Positions 1 to 9,047 of a stretch of DNA of 64,000 bases are shown in pieces. The notes beneath the pieces were generated by a model. It saw only the letters and a list, made by a program, of their open reading frames with translations. It did no database searches and was not told the origin of the DNA. The DNA comes from Thiotrichales bacterium (lineage in GTDB: Bacteria; Pseudomonadota; Gammaproteobacteria; Francisellales; CACEW01). The stretch spans positions 124,001 to 188,000 of the forward strand of contig CANJVU010000001.1 of assembly GCA_947478525.1 (NCBI GenBank), given 5' to 3'. The number at the start of each line of letters is the position of its first letter. The first letter of the stretch is position 1. The translations under genes were made by a program, and so were the position numbers.

Positions 1-145
1 CTTTAGAAGCAGCAATCCTACTACGTAACCCTTCTTCTAACTTACGTGTAGCAGCAAATTTCAACTTCCCTTCTTCTACCCAAAGTTTCAATCCGGCATT
101 GGTTGCTTCTTTTAATAGTTGAATCAGTTCATCTTGTTGAGTCAT
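1..145 (-). CDS. NRPS, N-terminal TubC docking domain (partial)
   Basis: The first 48 codons of a gene that runs off the left edge. It begins 2 bp after the stop of the preceding synthetase, with GGGAGAG about 9 bp before its ATG. The translation starts MTQQDELIQLLKEA and continues through GLKLWVEEGKLKF. This is the pattern of the TubC N-terminal docking domain, which sits ahead of condensation or heterocyclisation domains in NRPS proteins and pairs with the C-terminus of the upstream synthetase. The protein is therefore expected to be the next module of the assembly line, receiving the chain from the protein encoded at 148-8322. Which catalytic domains follow cannot be seen here. Confidence 0.85.
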   Translation of the reverse strand, partial: MTQQDELIQLLKEATNAGLKLWVEEGKLKFAATRKLEEGLRSRIAASK

Positions 146-147
146 AG

Positions 148-3100
148 CTAAAACTCTCCCTCTTCAAGAATATCTACACCTTCTGCTGTAGATGCCTTTT
201 TATGGCTTATTAACACTTCTACATGAGAGGCGAAGTCCACCAAGACTGGGGCAGAAAATATCAAATTTACAGGTATTTCAATTGAATAAGCTTCTCCAAT
301 GGCAAAGGCAACTTTTGCAGCCAACAAGGAATGTCCACCTATTTCAAAGAAATTGCTATTTCGGCTAATCGAAGGTATTGCAAGCACTTCTCCCCATATA
401 GCGGCAATTTCTTTTTCAAGATCAGTGCTTGGCTGAACATACTCAGCTGATTTAACTTCAGACTCAACCGAAGGCAAAGCTGAACGATCGATTTTTCCAT
501 TTGCTGTCAAAGGAATCATTGATACTTCTATAAATCTATTGGGGATCATATATTCTGGAAGCTTTTCTTTTAAAGTATTCTTTAACGTTGTCTCCTCAAA
601 ATCATAACCATTTAACATGACCACATAGGCCACTAAATATATTTCTCCGTGCTGAGAGCGTTGATCCAGAACAATAACTTTATCGATTCCTTCAATTTCA
701 GAAACTTTAGACTGAATCTCGCCAAGCTCTACCCGATAACCTCTTACTTTCACCTGATGATCATTTCTACCTAAAAACTCGATATTACCATCGGGAAAAT
801 ATCTTCCCATATCACCTGTTTTATAGATTCTTTCACCTGTTATTGGATGCAACTTAAATGCTTTAGCCGTACGTTCAGGATCCGCCCAATACCCCTCGGC
901 AACACCTACTCCACCAATATACAATTCTCCAGGCGCACCGATGGGCAGAGGATTTAACTGCTCATTAAAAACATAAAACTTTTGATTAAGCATCGGCTTA
1001 CCATAAGGAATGCTACGCCACCCTTCTTGAACTTTTTCAACAGGATAATAGATGGACCATATAGAGGCTTCTGTAGCTCCACCTAAACTGGTTAGCCTAG
1101 TGTTGGAACCTAAATATTTCTTGATTTTTCCTGGCAAATCTAACGGTATCCAGTCACCGCTTAGCAGAACATTTTTAATGCCTTCTAATTTTATACTTTT
1201 TGAGTAGGCGGATACATAATCACAAAGCATTTGCATCAAGGCTGGAACAGAATTCCAGAAACTTACACCATAAGCATGTATGTGCTCAACCCATTTGGCC
1301 GGCTCTTTGCGCTCGCTTTCTTTAGGTAACACCAACGTAGCTCCTACCGCCAGACTACCAAAAATGTCATATACAGACAGATCAAAATTCAAAGCTGAAA
1401 TACCATAAATTACATCTTTATTATCCACGTTAAAAGTGTAATTAATATCTAAAATAGTATTGACCGCAGCACTATGTTTTATCATGACTCCTTTTGGCTT
1501 TCCTGTAGATCCTGAGGTAAAAATGACATAAGCAAGATCATCTGGATTTCGCTCTATTACAGGAGCCTCCTCAGCATGAACCACATAACTCTCAGGCTGG
1601 TCAATATAGACCACCCTATACTGATCACTCAATGAACCCAACTTTTCAGTAAACATACTTTGAGAAAAAATGACCTTTACTTTGCCTAATTCAAGCAGTT
1701 CTTGTATACGAGGGATAGGATCATGAGCATTAATAGGCAAATATGCAGCACCCGCTTTTAGGATTGCAAAAGTAGCAACGACCTGTTCCCAGCCTTTTTC
1801 CATGACTACCGCTACCAACTCATTACTTTGAATATTGGATGCAAGCAAGTCATGGGCTAACTGGTTGGAAAGCTGATCAAGCTGTTTAAAGGTGCATTTT
1901 TTATCCCCGCTAACAACGGCGATTTTATCGGGATATTTTTCAAAACTATTGCGACATAGCATATCCAATGTTAAATGACGTTTATCAAAAAAATGTTCAG
2001 TTTGATTAAACTGTCTCAACAATGCCTGCTCATGCTGAGGGAGATAATTAAGATCGCCAATTCCAAGATTCCCCTGTTTAATGCACGCCATTAGTAGGGA
2101 AATATATACATTCGCAATTTTGGAAATCGTTTCCTCAAAAAATAAATCCGTATTGTATTCAAAGGTAAAATTTATACCTTGAGAATGCTCATTCACCAAA
2201 ACACTTAAATCGAACTTAGAACGCACATGGGGTACTTTAGGATATTCAATTCCTAAATTATCAAACCGAATAAGATCTGGAAGCGTGTCTTGCATCACAA
2301 AGAGCGTTTGGAATAGCGGATTCCTGCTAACATCGCGGTCTTTAACAAATGTTTCCACAAGTTTGCTAAAAGGCGCGTTTTGATGCTCCACAACTTCTGA
2401 CAACTGAATTTGATTGTTTTTCAATAACTCAATAAAAGAAATATTGTCTTTTACCATGCCCCTAATCGGCAGAGTATTGGCAAAAAAGCCAATCACTTTT
2501 TCATGGGCGGGATCCGTACGATTTGAGAAAACAGTACCCACAATCAGATCATTTTGACGAGTATACAAGTATAACAATGCAAAATAAGCAGAAATGAAGA
2601 TATTAAATAAAGAAACTCTTTGCTCCGAGGCAAATTTTTTCAATAAAGCCAAATCATTCTGAGACACAGCAACTGCTATCTGATCCCCAGAAAAAGTCTG
2701 TCTTCTGGGGCGCATTTTATCAATAGGAAGCTGTAATAAAGGCAATTCACCAGAAAAGTTCTGATGCCAATAAGTAGAAACCTCATAGTTTCTTAAAAGC
2801 TCTTGCTCAGCAAACACGTAATCAATAAATTCGATATCTAACTTCGTTGCAGCATTTTTACTTTCAGAATAGAAATCTGCCAAATCTCTTAAAAGCAAAG
2901 CGGTTGACCAACCATCCCCAATAATATGATGCATGGTAATAATTAAGGTATGACACTGATCTTCCGCTACCACTCTAAATTTTATTAACGAATCTGTTTT
3001 TAAATCAAAAGAACGCTGTAGCTCTTGATGTACAACTTCTTTTACTGGCCGGTTTTCAATGACCACAAAATCCAGTTTATGCTCTTCTCGAACAAACTGA

Positions 3101-6100
3101 AATGGCACCCCTCCAGATTCAGCAAAATTAGCTCTTAAAGACTCATGTCGCGAACAAAGCATAGCTGCAGCATTCTTTAAACGTTCAATATTCAAGAGTC
3201 CATCGAAAGTAACAATAATCGGGATAATATTTTCCGTATTATCTCCATTAAATCTATCTAAAAACCACATTCTCTCTTGAGCAGAAGAGAGCGGCATTTT
3301 TTCCCTTCTTGGGTAACGCCGTGCAACTATATTTGCTTTACCTTCCATTTTTTCTAACAAAGCAGCCAAGCCTCGGATTGTTGGATTTTGAAAAAAATCT
3401 TTAAGGCGAATGTTTTTTCCAAAGTGAGTTTTAATTTCATTCACTAATCTGGTTGCCTGGATCGAGCTTCCCCCGACATAGAAGAAGTTATCTTCTATTC
3501 CAAAAGCACTGGCACCCAAGAGGGATGCCCAAATATCAAATAATTTTTGCTCTAAAGCAGATTTACTGACTGCGTCCACAATCTCAGTATCGCTAACTTC
3601 AGGCTCTGGCAGAGCCTTCAAATTAACCTTTCCACTCGTTAATAGTGGGAAGTCTTTTAATAAAACGAATGCCCTAGGGATCATGTATATAGGAAGTTTG
3701 TTTTTTAAATGTTGTCTTAATACCGCCTGCACTTCAGAGGCATCTTTTATACTCACGTCAGCGGTAAAATAGGCGGCAAGGTATACTTCTCCATTTTGAT
3801 CCGTTTTGGCTAAAACTACCGCATGCTTGATAAGCTTCAATTCTCTAATCGCCGCTTCAACCTCCCCTAATTCAATTCGATATCCTCTAACTTTAACTTG
3901 ATTATCATTTCTACCAATAAACTCTATGACACCATCATCATGCATACAAACTTTGTCCCCAGTACGATAGAGACGCTCTCCTGTAACATGAGGATTCTCA
4001 ATGAATCTTTCGCTTGTTAGGTCTGGGCGATTAAGATAACCAACTGCCAAACCCACTCCTCCAACCCATAATTCTCCTGCCACACCAAATGGTACGAGTC
4101 TTAGTTGCTCGTCAAAAACATAACCAGTAGAATTCGTTGGTGTTTTCCCAATAGGTACTGACCTCGCTACACCATCTTCTACAGTACATACATGTAAAGC
4201 CGAGTTAATGGTATTTTCAGTGGGACCATAAGAATTGAATAATATCTTTTCTGGAAAACATCTATAGAATTTTTGAACTATTTCAGGTGTAAGCCTTTCT
4301 GCGCCTGAAATGACAAACTTTAATGACTCTGTCCCTTTTAGCCCGTTCAATTCGATATAATCGAGAAAAACTCTTTGCAACGAGGGAATAAAGTTAAGCG
4401 TGGTAATTTGATGATCCTCGATCAAATCTACAAATTCTTGAGGGTCATAAGTTAGATTGCGAGGTGCAAATATTAAAGTTCCTCCAGAAAATACTGGCAA
4501 CAATAACTCTTCTAAAGAAGTATCAAAACTATAAGATCCATATTGAAAATGGCGGCAAGATGAGTCCACCTGATAAAAATCTAATAAACAGAACATCCTA
4601 TCTACAATACTTCTCTGAGAAATCACTACGCCTTTAGGATTTCCAGTAGAACCAGAAGTGTACATAACATAAGCGACATCCTCTGGGTTAGGGGTTTTGA
4701 AAATAGAGAGATCCCTTATTTGAAGAACCTCTTCATCACCTACTGCTAAGTTAATGATATTGATTCTATTTTTATTATTTTGATATAAATGCAATGAATC
4801 AGTATCTACTAAAGCATATTCAGCTTTGGTGTCCTCTAAAATATAATCAACTCTTTCTTGAGGTAATTCTGGATCGATTGGCAAATAAATGCCCCCTACC
4901 TTCCAAATGGCCAACATCGCTATTATTAATTGTTCCGAACGTTTTATGCTTAAACCAACGTAATCTTGGTGACGAACACCAACGCCAATCAGCCTGTTGA
5001 CCAAAATTGAAACATGATCATCAACATCTTGGTAAGTAAGCTTTTTGTCATCATACTCCACTGCGACTTTATGGGGCGTAGATAATACATATCGATCAAA
5101 TAAATCATATAACGTTAATTCTGATAGGTATTCTACGTGTGTTTGATTATGTAATTTCAATAAAGTTTGCTTTTCCACATCATCGATAAAATCAACTGCA
5201 TCCAAAGTTTGGTCAACATCCATCAAAATCGCTTGTAACACATTAATGTAATGTGCGAGGAACCTTTCTATCGTTGCAGCTTTAAAAAGCCCGCAGTCAT
5301 ACTCTACAACAATTTCTTTAGAAGAAATCCCTTGTGATGGCTGAATTGTTAAAGTTAAATCTACTTCTGTACCGCCATTATCTAACTCATGCCATTTCAT
5401 TTGTATGGCATCATTAGCGGATAATGTTAAATCATAGGATTGCATCGCAAACATCACTTGATAAATTGGGTGAATGCCAATTTCTCGTGGAACCCCGGAG
5501 ACCTCTAGAATTCTATCGAAAGGGAGTGCGCTATGATCATAAATTCTTAGCTGATCGTCAGATAGTTGTTTTAATAATGCCCGTATACTCTTTTGTTTAC
5601 TGGCAGTGATTCTGACAGGAATAGTATTCACGAAAAAGCCTATTGCTTGCTCCAAAGTTTTATTATCTCGTAATGCTAATGGCACACCAATAACAATTTC
5701 TTCTTGCTGGGAGTAACGTAATAGCAAAAGATAATAAGCCCCTAGATAGACATTATAAGGCGTTACTTTCAGTTTATGAGCCAATTGTTCGATCTGAGCC
5801 GTTAACGTTAGAGGTAACTCGGAGGAAATTCGTTGACCCTTTTTAAGAATATCTGACCGATTGCGTTGATAGTCTGTCGGCAACTCCAGCGTACCGGAGT
5901 AATCCTTTAAATACCCCTTCCAAAAATTTTCTAACTCTATGACATGAGACTCTAAATAGTTTTTAGAACGTGCACTAAAAGCATTATAAAACTCAAAAGG
6001 TTTATTGAAATAAGGCGTTCGCCCTATCATTTTCATTTTAATGGAGTGGGTCAAGTCCTTGGCAAAAATGCCCAAAGACCAACCATCAAAAATAATATGG

Positions 6101-8322
6101 TGTATCTTACAAACAACCATATAATGATTCGAACTTGCGCCAATTTGAAGAATACAAAAATCAGATAAAACTTCTCGCACACTTATAGGCTGGGCAATAT
6201 ACTCATTCAAAAAAGCTTTAGCTGCTGATAAATTTGAAAACTCCCTTACTCGTTTCTCAACAGGCAAGATGTTGGTCTTTTGTAGCATAGGGACATTTTG
6301 AGAACTACTGAGTTTCCTTGTAAAAATAGAGTGTCTGGCAACAACCACACGTAATGCGTCTAGAAGCACTTCTGAATTTACTTCCCCAAAAATCTCGAAT
6401 GATGATCCCAAATTAAAAACAGAGGATTGCTCGCCTAAAAGTTCTTGTTGAATCCATAACCTCTGTTGCAAAGGAGATAAAACCAACGCATCCTGGTCTT
6501 TTTCAAAAGATTCTGGTGCGGTTAATTTTTTAGGAATTTTTTCAAGATATTCACTTAAAGCAGCGATATTAGGGTTATTAAAAAACTGCTCCATACCGAC
6601 CCTAACACCAAATTGGGCTTCAATCATGGTCAGTAAAGAAACTGCTTTTAAAGAATCCCCACCAAGCTCAAAGAAATTATCTTTTATTCCGACCTCATCT
6701 AAAGATAAAATTTCCCGAAAAATTGCGGCCAGATCTTTTTCAACTAAATTTTGGGGCAATATAGGGGCTGAGCTAAGGGGCCTACTGAACACTCTAATAT
6801 TCGGTAAAGCTAAGCGGTCTATTTTACCATTGGGAGTTAAGGGAATTTCCTTGATAGACAAGTACCTCACAGGTACCATAAAATCTGGTAATTCTTCTAA
6901 AAGAACATTTCGTAAATATTCAGGTGCAGGTTGCTTTTCCTTGTCTGCAACAAAGAAGCATATCAGAAAATCTTTTTTCTCATCAAAAGTAACAATTGCC
7001 TTCTTAATGCCTTCTACTTTATTGATTACAGCTTCAATTTCACCAAGCTCTACCCTTTGTCCTCGGATCTTAAACATATGATCATTACGTCCAAGATACT
7101 CAATAACTCCATTTACAATACGACCATAGTCTCCTGTTTTAAAGAAGGCTTTTCCTTCCATTAAAATCAGTTTATCCGCAAAATTTTTAAGATTTTTATA
7201 TCCTCTTGCCACTCCTGGCCCACTGAAACAAATTTCCCCGCCCTGAGCATCTTCTATTGCATTCCCACACTCGTCCACAACTGCTACAGCCGAATTCGCA
7301 ATGGGATATCCAATTGGCGCATAAGCTTCTGCTTGATTCCAGCGAAGAGTGCTAAGGTAACAACCATCTTCGATTTCTGTGGACCCATAAATATTAACCA
7401 GCTCTGCATCAGGAAAAATCGTATAAAATTTTTGGACTAACTGACGTGGCAATCTTTCACCACTCGTCATCCATAATCTTAAGCTATCTAATTTTTCTCC
7501 TGTGACCATCAGTTGCTGCAAAACCGCATCCAATAGTGATGGCACCAGAATCATTCTGGTAATTCTGTTTTGTTTAAGTTTCTCTACAAATACTCGAACA
7601 TCTTTAACTTCATGGCTATTGATCAAAACAACTTTTACTCCAAAAACCAATGGCCCAAAGGTCTCCCATACAGAAGGGATAAAGTTAATTGAAGTCTTCT
7701 GACAACATACTTCATTTTTTTGAAATGGAAACTCACTCACGGTCCAATTGAATCTATTAACAATAGCCTGATGAGAACCTATTACCCCTTTAGGTTTCCC
7801 GGTTGAACCTGATGTATACAGTATATGAACCGGATCAGAGGGGTTAACATTTAGTATAGGTGCATCTTTAGAAAATGTTTGGCTTTCATCCGCCAGGTTA
7901 TTTATTTTGATAAATTCAATACCTGAACCAGAAAACAATACCTGATTTTTATCTTCTCCAAGGACTAACGATATATCAGCATCTTTAGCAATATATTGCA
8001 AACGTGATTTCGGATATGCTGGATCCAAAGGAACGTATACTCCTCCGGCTTTTACGACGCCTAATAAAACGATTAATCTTTCAATAGTATTTTCCGCACA
8101 AATACCTATTGCACTGGCTCTCCCCCCTGCTTTTTTCATTAAAAAGTGAGCCACCTGGTTTGATTTCTCGTTCAATTGGGCAAATGTGAGCGATTCTTTA
8201 CCATCACTAACAGCAACTTGCGCAGCATGCTCTAAAGCACTATTTACCAGCCATCGGTCTAACGTTAGTGCTAGATTAAAATCCAATTGTTTTCCAAATA
8301 CCATTTGCTTTTCTAAAGACAT
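148..8322 (-). CDS. Three-module non-ribosomal peptide synthetase A-T-C-A-T-C-A-T
   Basis: A 2724-residue assembly-line enzyme. Domains by eye: A1 about 20-510 (SGSTGKPKG at 171-179, K500), T1 with S557 in LGGDS, C1 about 615-1050 with HHIIFDG at 741-747, A2 about 1070-1575 (K1565), T2 with S1620 in GGSS, C2 about 1675-2095 with HHIIGDG at 1798-1804, A3 about 2110-2620 (K2610), T3 with S2665 in GGHS. It has no leading C domain, so it is an initiation protein. It has no thioesterase, so the chain must pass on to the next gene. By-eye specificity codes: A1 IPWIMSIDGK (no Asp235), A2 DTENIGSINK (close to the ornithine/hydroxyornithine code), A3 DLYNLSLIWK (the cysteine code). AGGAG lies 8 bp before the ATG. 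It is last but one in an operon with the MIO enzyme and the oxygenase. The product is unknown; substrate calls are inference. Confidence 0.95.
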   Translation of the reverse strand: MSLEKQMVFGKQLDFNLALTLDRWLVNSALEHAAQVAVSDGKESLTFAQLNEKSNQVAHFLMKKAGGRASAIGICAENTIERLIVLLGVVKAGGVYVPLDPAYPKSRLQYIAKDADISLVLGEDKNQVLFSGSGIEFIKINNLADESQTFSKDAPILNVNPSDPVHILYTSGSTGKPKGVIGSHQAIVNRFNWTVSEFPFQKNEVCCQKTSINFIPSVWETFGPLVFGVKVVLINSHEVKDVRVFVEKLKQNRITRMILVPSLLDAVLQQLMVTGEKLDSLRLWMTSGERLPRQLVQKFYTIFPDAELVNIYGSTEIEDGCYLSTLRWNQAEAYAPIGYPIANSAVAVVDECGNAIEDAQGGEICFSGPGVARGYKNLKNFADKLILMEGKAFFKTGDYGRIVNGVIEYLGRNDHMFKIRGQRVELGEIEAVINKVEGIKKAIVTFDEKKDFLICFFVADKEKQPAPEYLRNVLLEELPDFMVPVRYLSIKEIPLTPNGKIDRLALPNIRVFSRPLSSAPILPQNLVEKDLAAIFREILSLDEVGIKDNFFELGGDSLKAVSLLTMIEAQFGVRVGMEQFFNNPNIAALSEYLEKIPKKLTAPESFEKDQDALVLSPLQQRLWIQQELLGEQSSVFNLGSSFEIFGEVNSEVLLDALRVVVARHSIFTRKLSSSQNVPMLQKTNILPVEKRVREFSNLSAAKAFLNEYIAQPISVREVLSDFCILQIGASSNHYMVVCKIHHIIFDGWSLGIFAKDLTHSIKMKMIGRTPYFNKPFEFYNAFSARSKNYLESHVIELENFWKGYLKDYSGTLELPTDYQRNRSDILKKGQRISSELPLTLTAQIEQLAHKLKVTPYNVYLGAYYLLLLRYSQQEEIVIGVPLALRDNKTLEQAIGFFVNTIPVRITASKQKSIRALLKQLSDDQLRIYDHSALPFDRILEVSGVPREIGIHPIYQVMFAMQSYDLTLSANDAIQMKWHELDNGGTEVDLTLTIQPSQGISSKEIVVEYDCGLFKAATIERFLAHYINVLQAILMDVDQTLDAVDFIDDVEKQTLLKLHNQTHVEYLSELTLYDLFDRYVLSTPHKVAVEYDDKKLTYQDVDDHVSILVNRLIGVGVRHQDYVGLSIKRSEQLIIAMLAIWKVGGIYLPIDPELPQERVDYILEDTKAEYALVDTDSLHLYQNNKNRINIINLAVGDEEVLQIRDLSIFKTPNPEDVAYVMYTSGSTGNPKGVVISQRSIVDRMFCLLDFYQVDSSCRHFQYGSYSFDTSLEELLLPVFSGGTLIFAPRNLTYDPQEFVDLIEDHQITTLNFIPSLQRVFLDYIELNGLKGTESLKFVISGAERLTPEIVQKFYRCFPEKILFNSYGPTENTINSALHVCTVEDGVARSVPIGKTPTNSTGYVFDEQLRLVPFGVAGELWVGGVGLAVGYLNRPDLTSERFIENPHVTGERLYRTGDKVCMHDDGVIEFIGRNDNQVKVRGYRIELGEVEAAIRELKLIKHAVVLAKTDQNGEVYLAAYFTADVSIKDASEVQAVLRQHLKNKLPIYMIPRAFVLLKDFPLLTSGKVNLKALPEPEVSDTEIVDAVSKSALEQKLFDIWASLLGASAFGIEDNFFYVGGSSIQATRLVNEIKTHFGKNIRLKDFFQNPTIRGLAALLEKMEGKANIVARRYPRREKMPLSSAQERMWFLDRFNGDNTENIIPIIVTFDGLLNIERLKNAAAMLCSRHESLRANFAESGGVPFQFVREEHKLDFVVIENRPVKEVVHQELQRSFDLKTDSLIKFRVVAEDQCHTLIITMHHIIGDGWSTALLLRDLADFYSESKNAATKLDIEFIDYVFAEQELLRNYEVSTYWHQNFSGELPLLQLPIDKMRPRRQTFSGDQIAVAVSQNDLALLKKFASEQRVSLFNIFISAYFALLYLYTRQNDLIVGTVFSNRTDPAHEKVIGFFANTLPIRGMVKDNISFIELLKNNQIQLSEVVEHQNAPFSKLVETFVKDRDVSRNPLFQTLFVMQDTLPDLIRFDNLGIEYPKVPHVRSKFDLSVLVNEHSQGINFTFEYNTDLFFEETISKIANVYISLLMACIKQGNLGIGDLNYLPQHEQALLRQFNQTEHFFDKRHLTLDMLCRNSFEKYPDKIAVVSGDKKCTFKQLDQLSNQLAHDLLASNIQSNELVAVVMEKGWEQVVATFAILKAGAAYLPINAHDPIPRIQELLELGKVKVIFSQSMFTEKLGSLSDQYRVVYIDQPESYVVHAEEAPVIERNPDDLAYVIFTSGSTGKPKGVMIKHSAAVNTILDINYTFNVDNKDVIYGISALNFDLSVYDIFGSLAVGATLVLPKESERKEPAKWVEHIHAYGVSFWNSVPALMQMLCDYVSAYSKSIKLEGIKNVLLSGDWIPLDLPGKIKKYLGSNTRLTSLGGATEASIWSIYYPVEKVQEGWRSIPYGKPMLNQKFYVFNEQLNPLPIGAPGELYIGGVGVAEGYWADPERTAKAFKLHPITGERIYKTGDMGRYFPDGNIEFLGRNDHQVKVRGYRVELGEIQSKVSEIEGIDKVIVLDQRSQHGEIYLVAYVVMLNGYDFEETTLKNTLKEKLPEYMIPNRFIEVSMIPLTANGKIDRSALPSVESEVKSAEYVQPSTDLEKEIAAIWGEVLAIPSISRNSNFFEIGGHSLLAAKVAFAIGEAYSIEIPVNLIFSAPVLVDFASHVEVLISHKKASTAEGVDILEEGEF

Positions 8323-8333
8323 ATGAATAGCTC

Positions 8334-9047
8334 CTAAACACCATAAAGTTCATATACGGTTTGATGATCCAAATCTTTCGATAAATCGGCTTTATTACAA
8401 AATGAAATAGCAATTGCTATTCTGATTTCACCTTCGGTAATTGGAGCCACGCGATGCAACGTGGTATCAGATTTCATTAAATAAAAAGAACCACTTTCAA
8501 AATGATGTTTTTGCTTCTGATTTTGCTGCAAAATTTGTTCAATATTGGGTTTTTCTCTATTCCAAAAAGTATCTGGAATACACTCAACTTCTCCACCATT
8601 TCCCAATTTTGGTGCTTTTGCAATAAACACCAGAGCATAAGCATAGTCGTCCCAGTGCCAGCCGTGCGTATCATTAGAACGCGATAACCCATTAATTACG
8701 TATCGTTCTCCAGTCCAAGGCAATGCCATGACTTGCTCTTGGGCGAGAGTAGAAAAGAAGTGTAAAACCTCTTCATCATAATAAAATTTAGGAATCATAG
8801 TTGCACAAGCATCAATAGCTCGCTCTGACACTGAAAACATATTTCGCGGGGTATTATCCGTTCGCTCCATTAGAAAGTCTTTTCTTTGCAGCTTTTGTTC
8901 ATAGACATTCACTGTTTCTTGAATTAGGTTTTCTATAAAATCTTGAGCAAAAAAATGTGTCACATCTATAATGCTTGTGGACTTTAGTATTTTTTGAGCA
9001 TTGGCAATTTCTTCTTGATTACACTTAGTTTGATTGAAGTAGTTCAT
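8334..9047 (-). CDS. Fe(II)/2-oxoglutarate-dependent oxygenase
   Basis: A 237-residue cytosolic protein with the facial-triad layout H131-x-D133 (in HGWHWDD), a distal H198 (TTLHRVAP), and R209 where the co-substrate arginine is expected. Because the acidic ligand is present it should hydroxylate or desaturate, not halogenate like the HxG/HxA radical halogenases. SD AGGAGAG lies about 5 bp from the ATG. The gene overlaps the end of the MIO gene by 23 bp and ends 11 bp before the synthetase ATG, so all three are probably cotranscribed and translationally linked. The likely role is tailoring an amino acid before or after loading on the NRPS. The substrate cannot be read from the sequence. The family assignment is firm at fold level only. 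Confidence 0.8.
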   Translation of the reverse strand: MNYFNQTKCNQEEIANAQKILKSTSIIDVTHFFAQDFIENLIQETVNVYEQKLQRKDFLMERTDNTPRNMFSVSERAIDACATMIPKFYYDEEVLHFFSTLAQEQVMALPWTGERYVINGLSRSNDTHGWHWDDYAYALVFIAKAPKLGNGGEVECIPDTFWNREKPNIEQILQQNQKQKHHFESGSFYLMKSDTTLHRVAPITEGEIRIAIAISFCNKADLSKDLDHQTVYELYGV

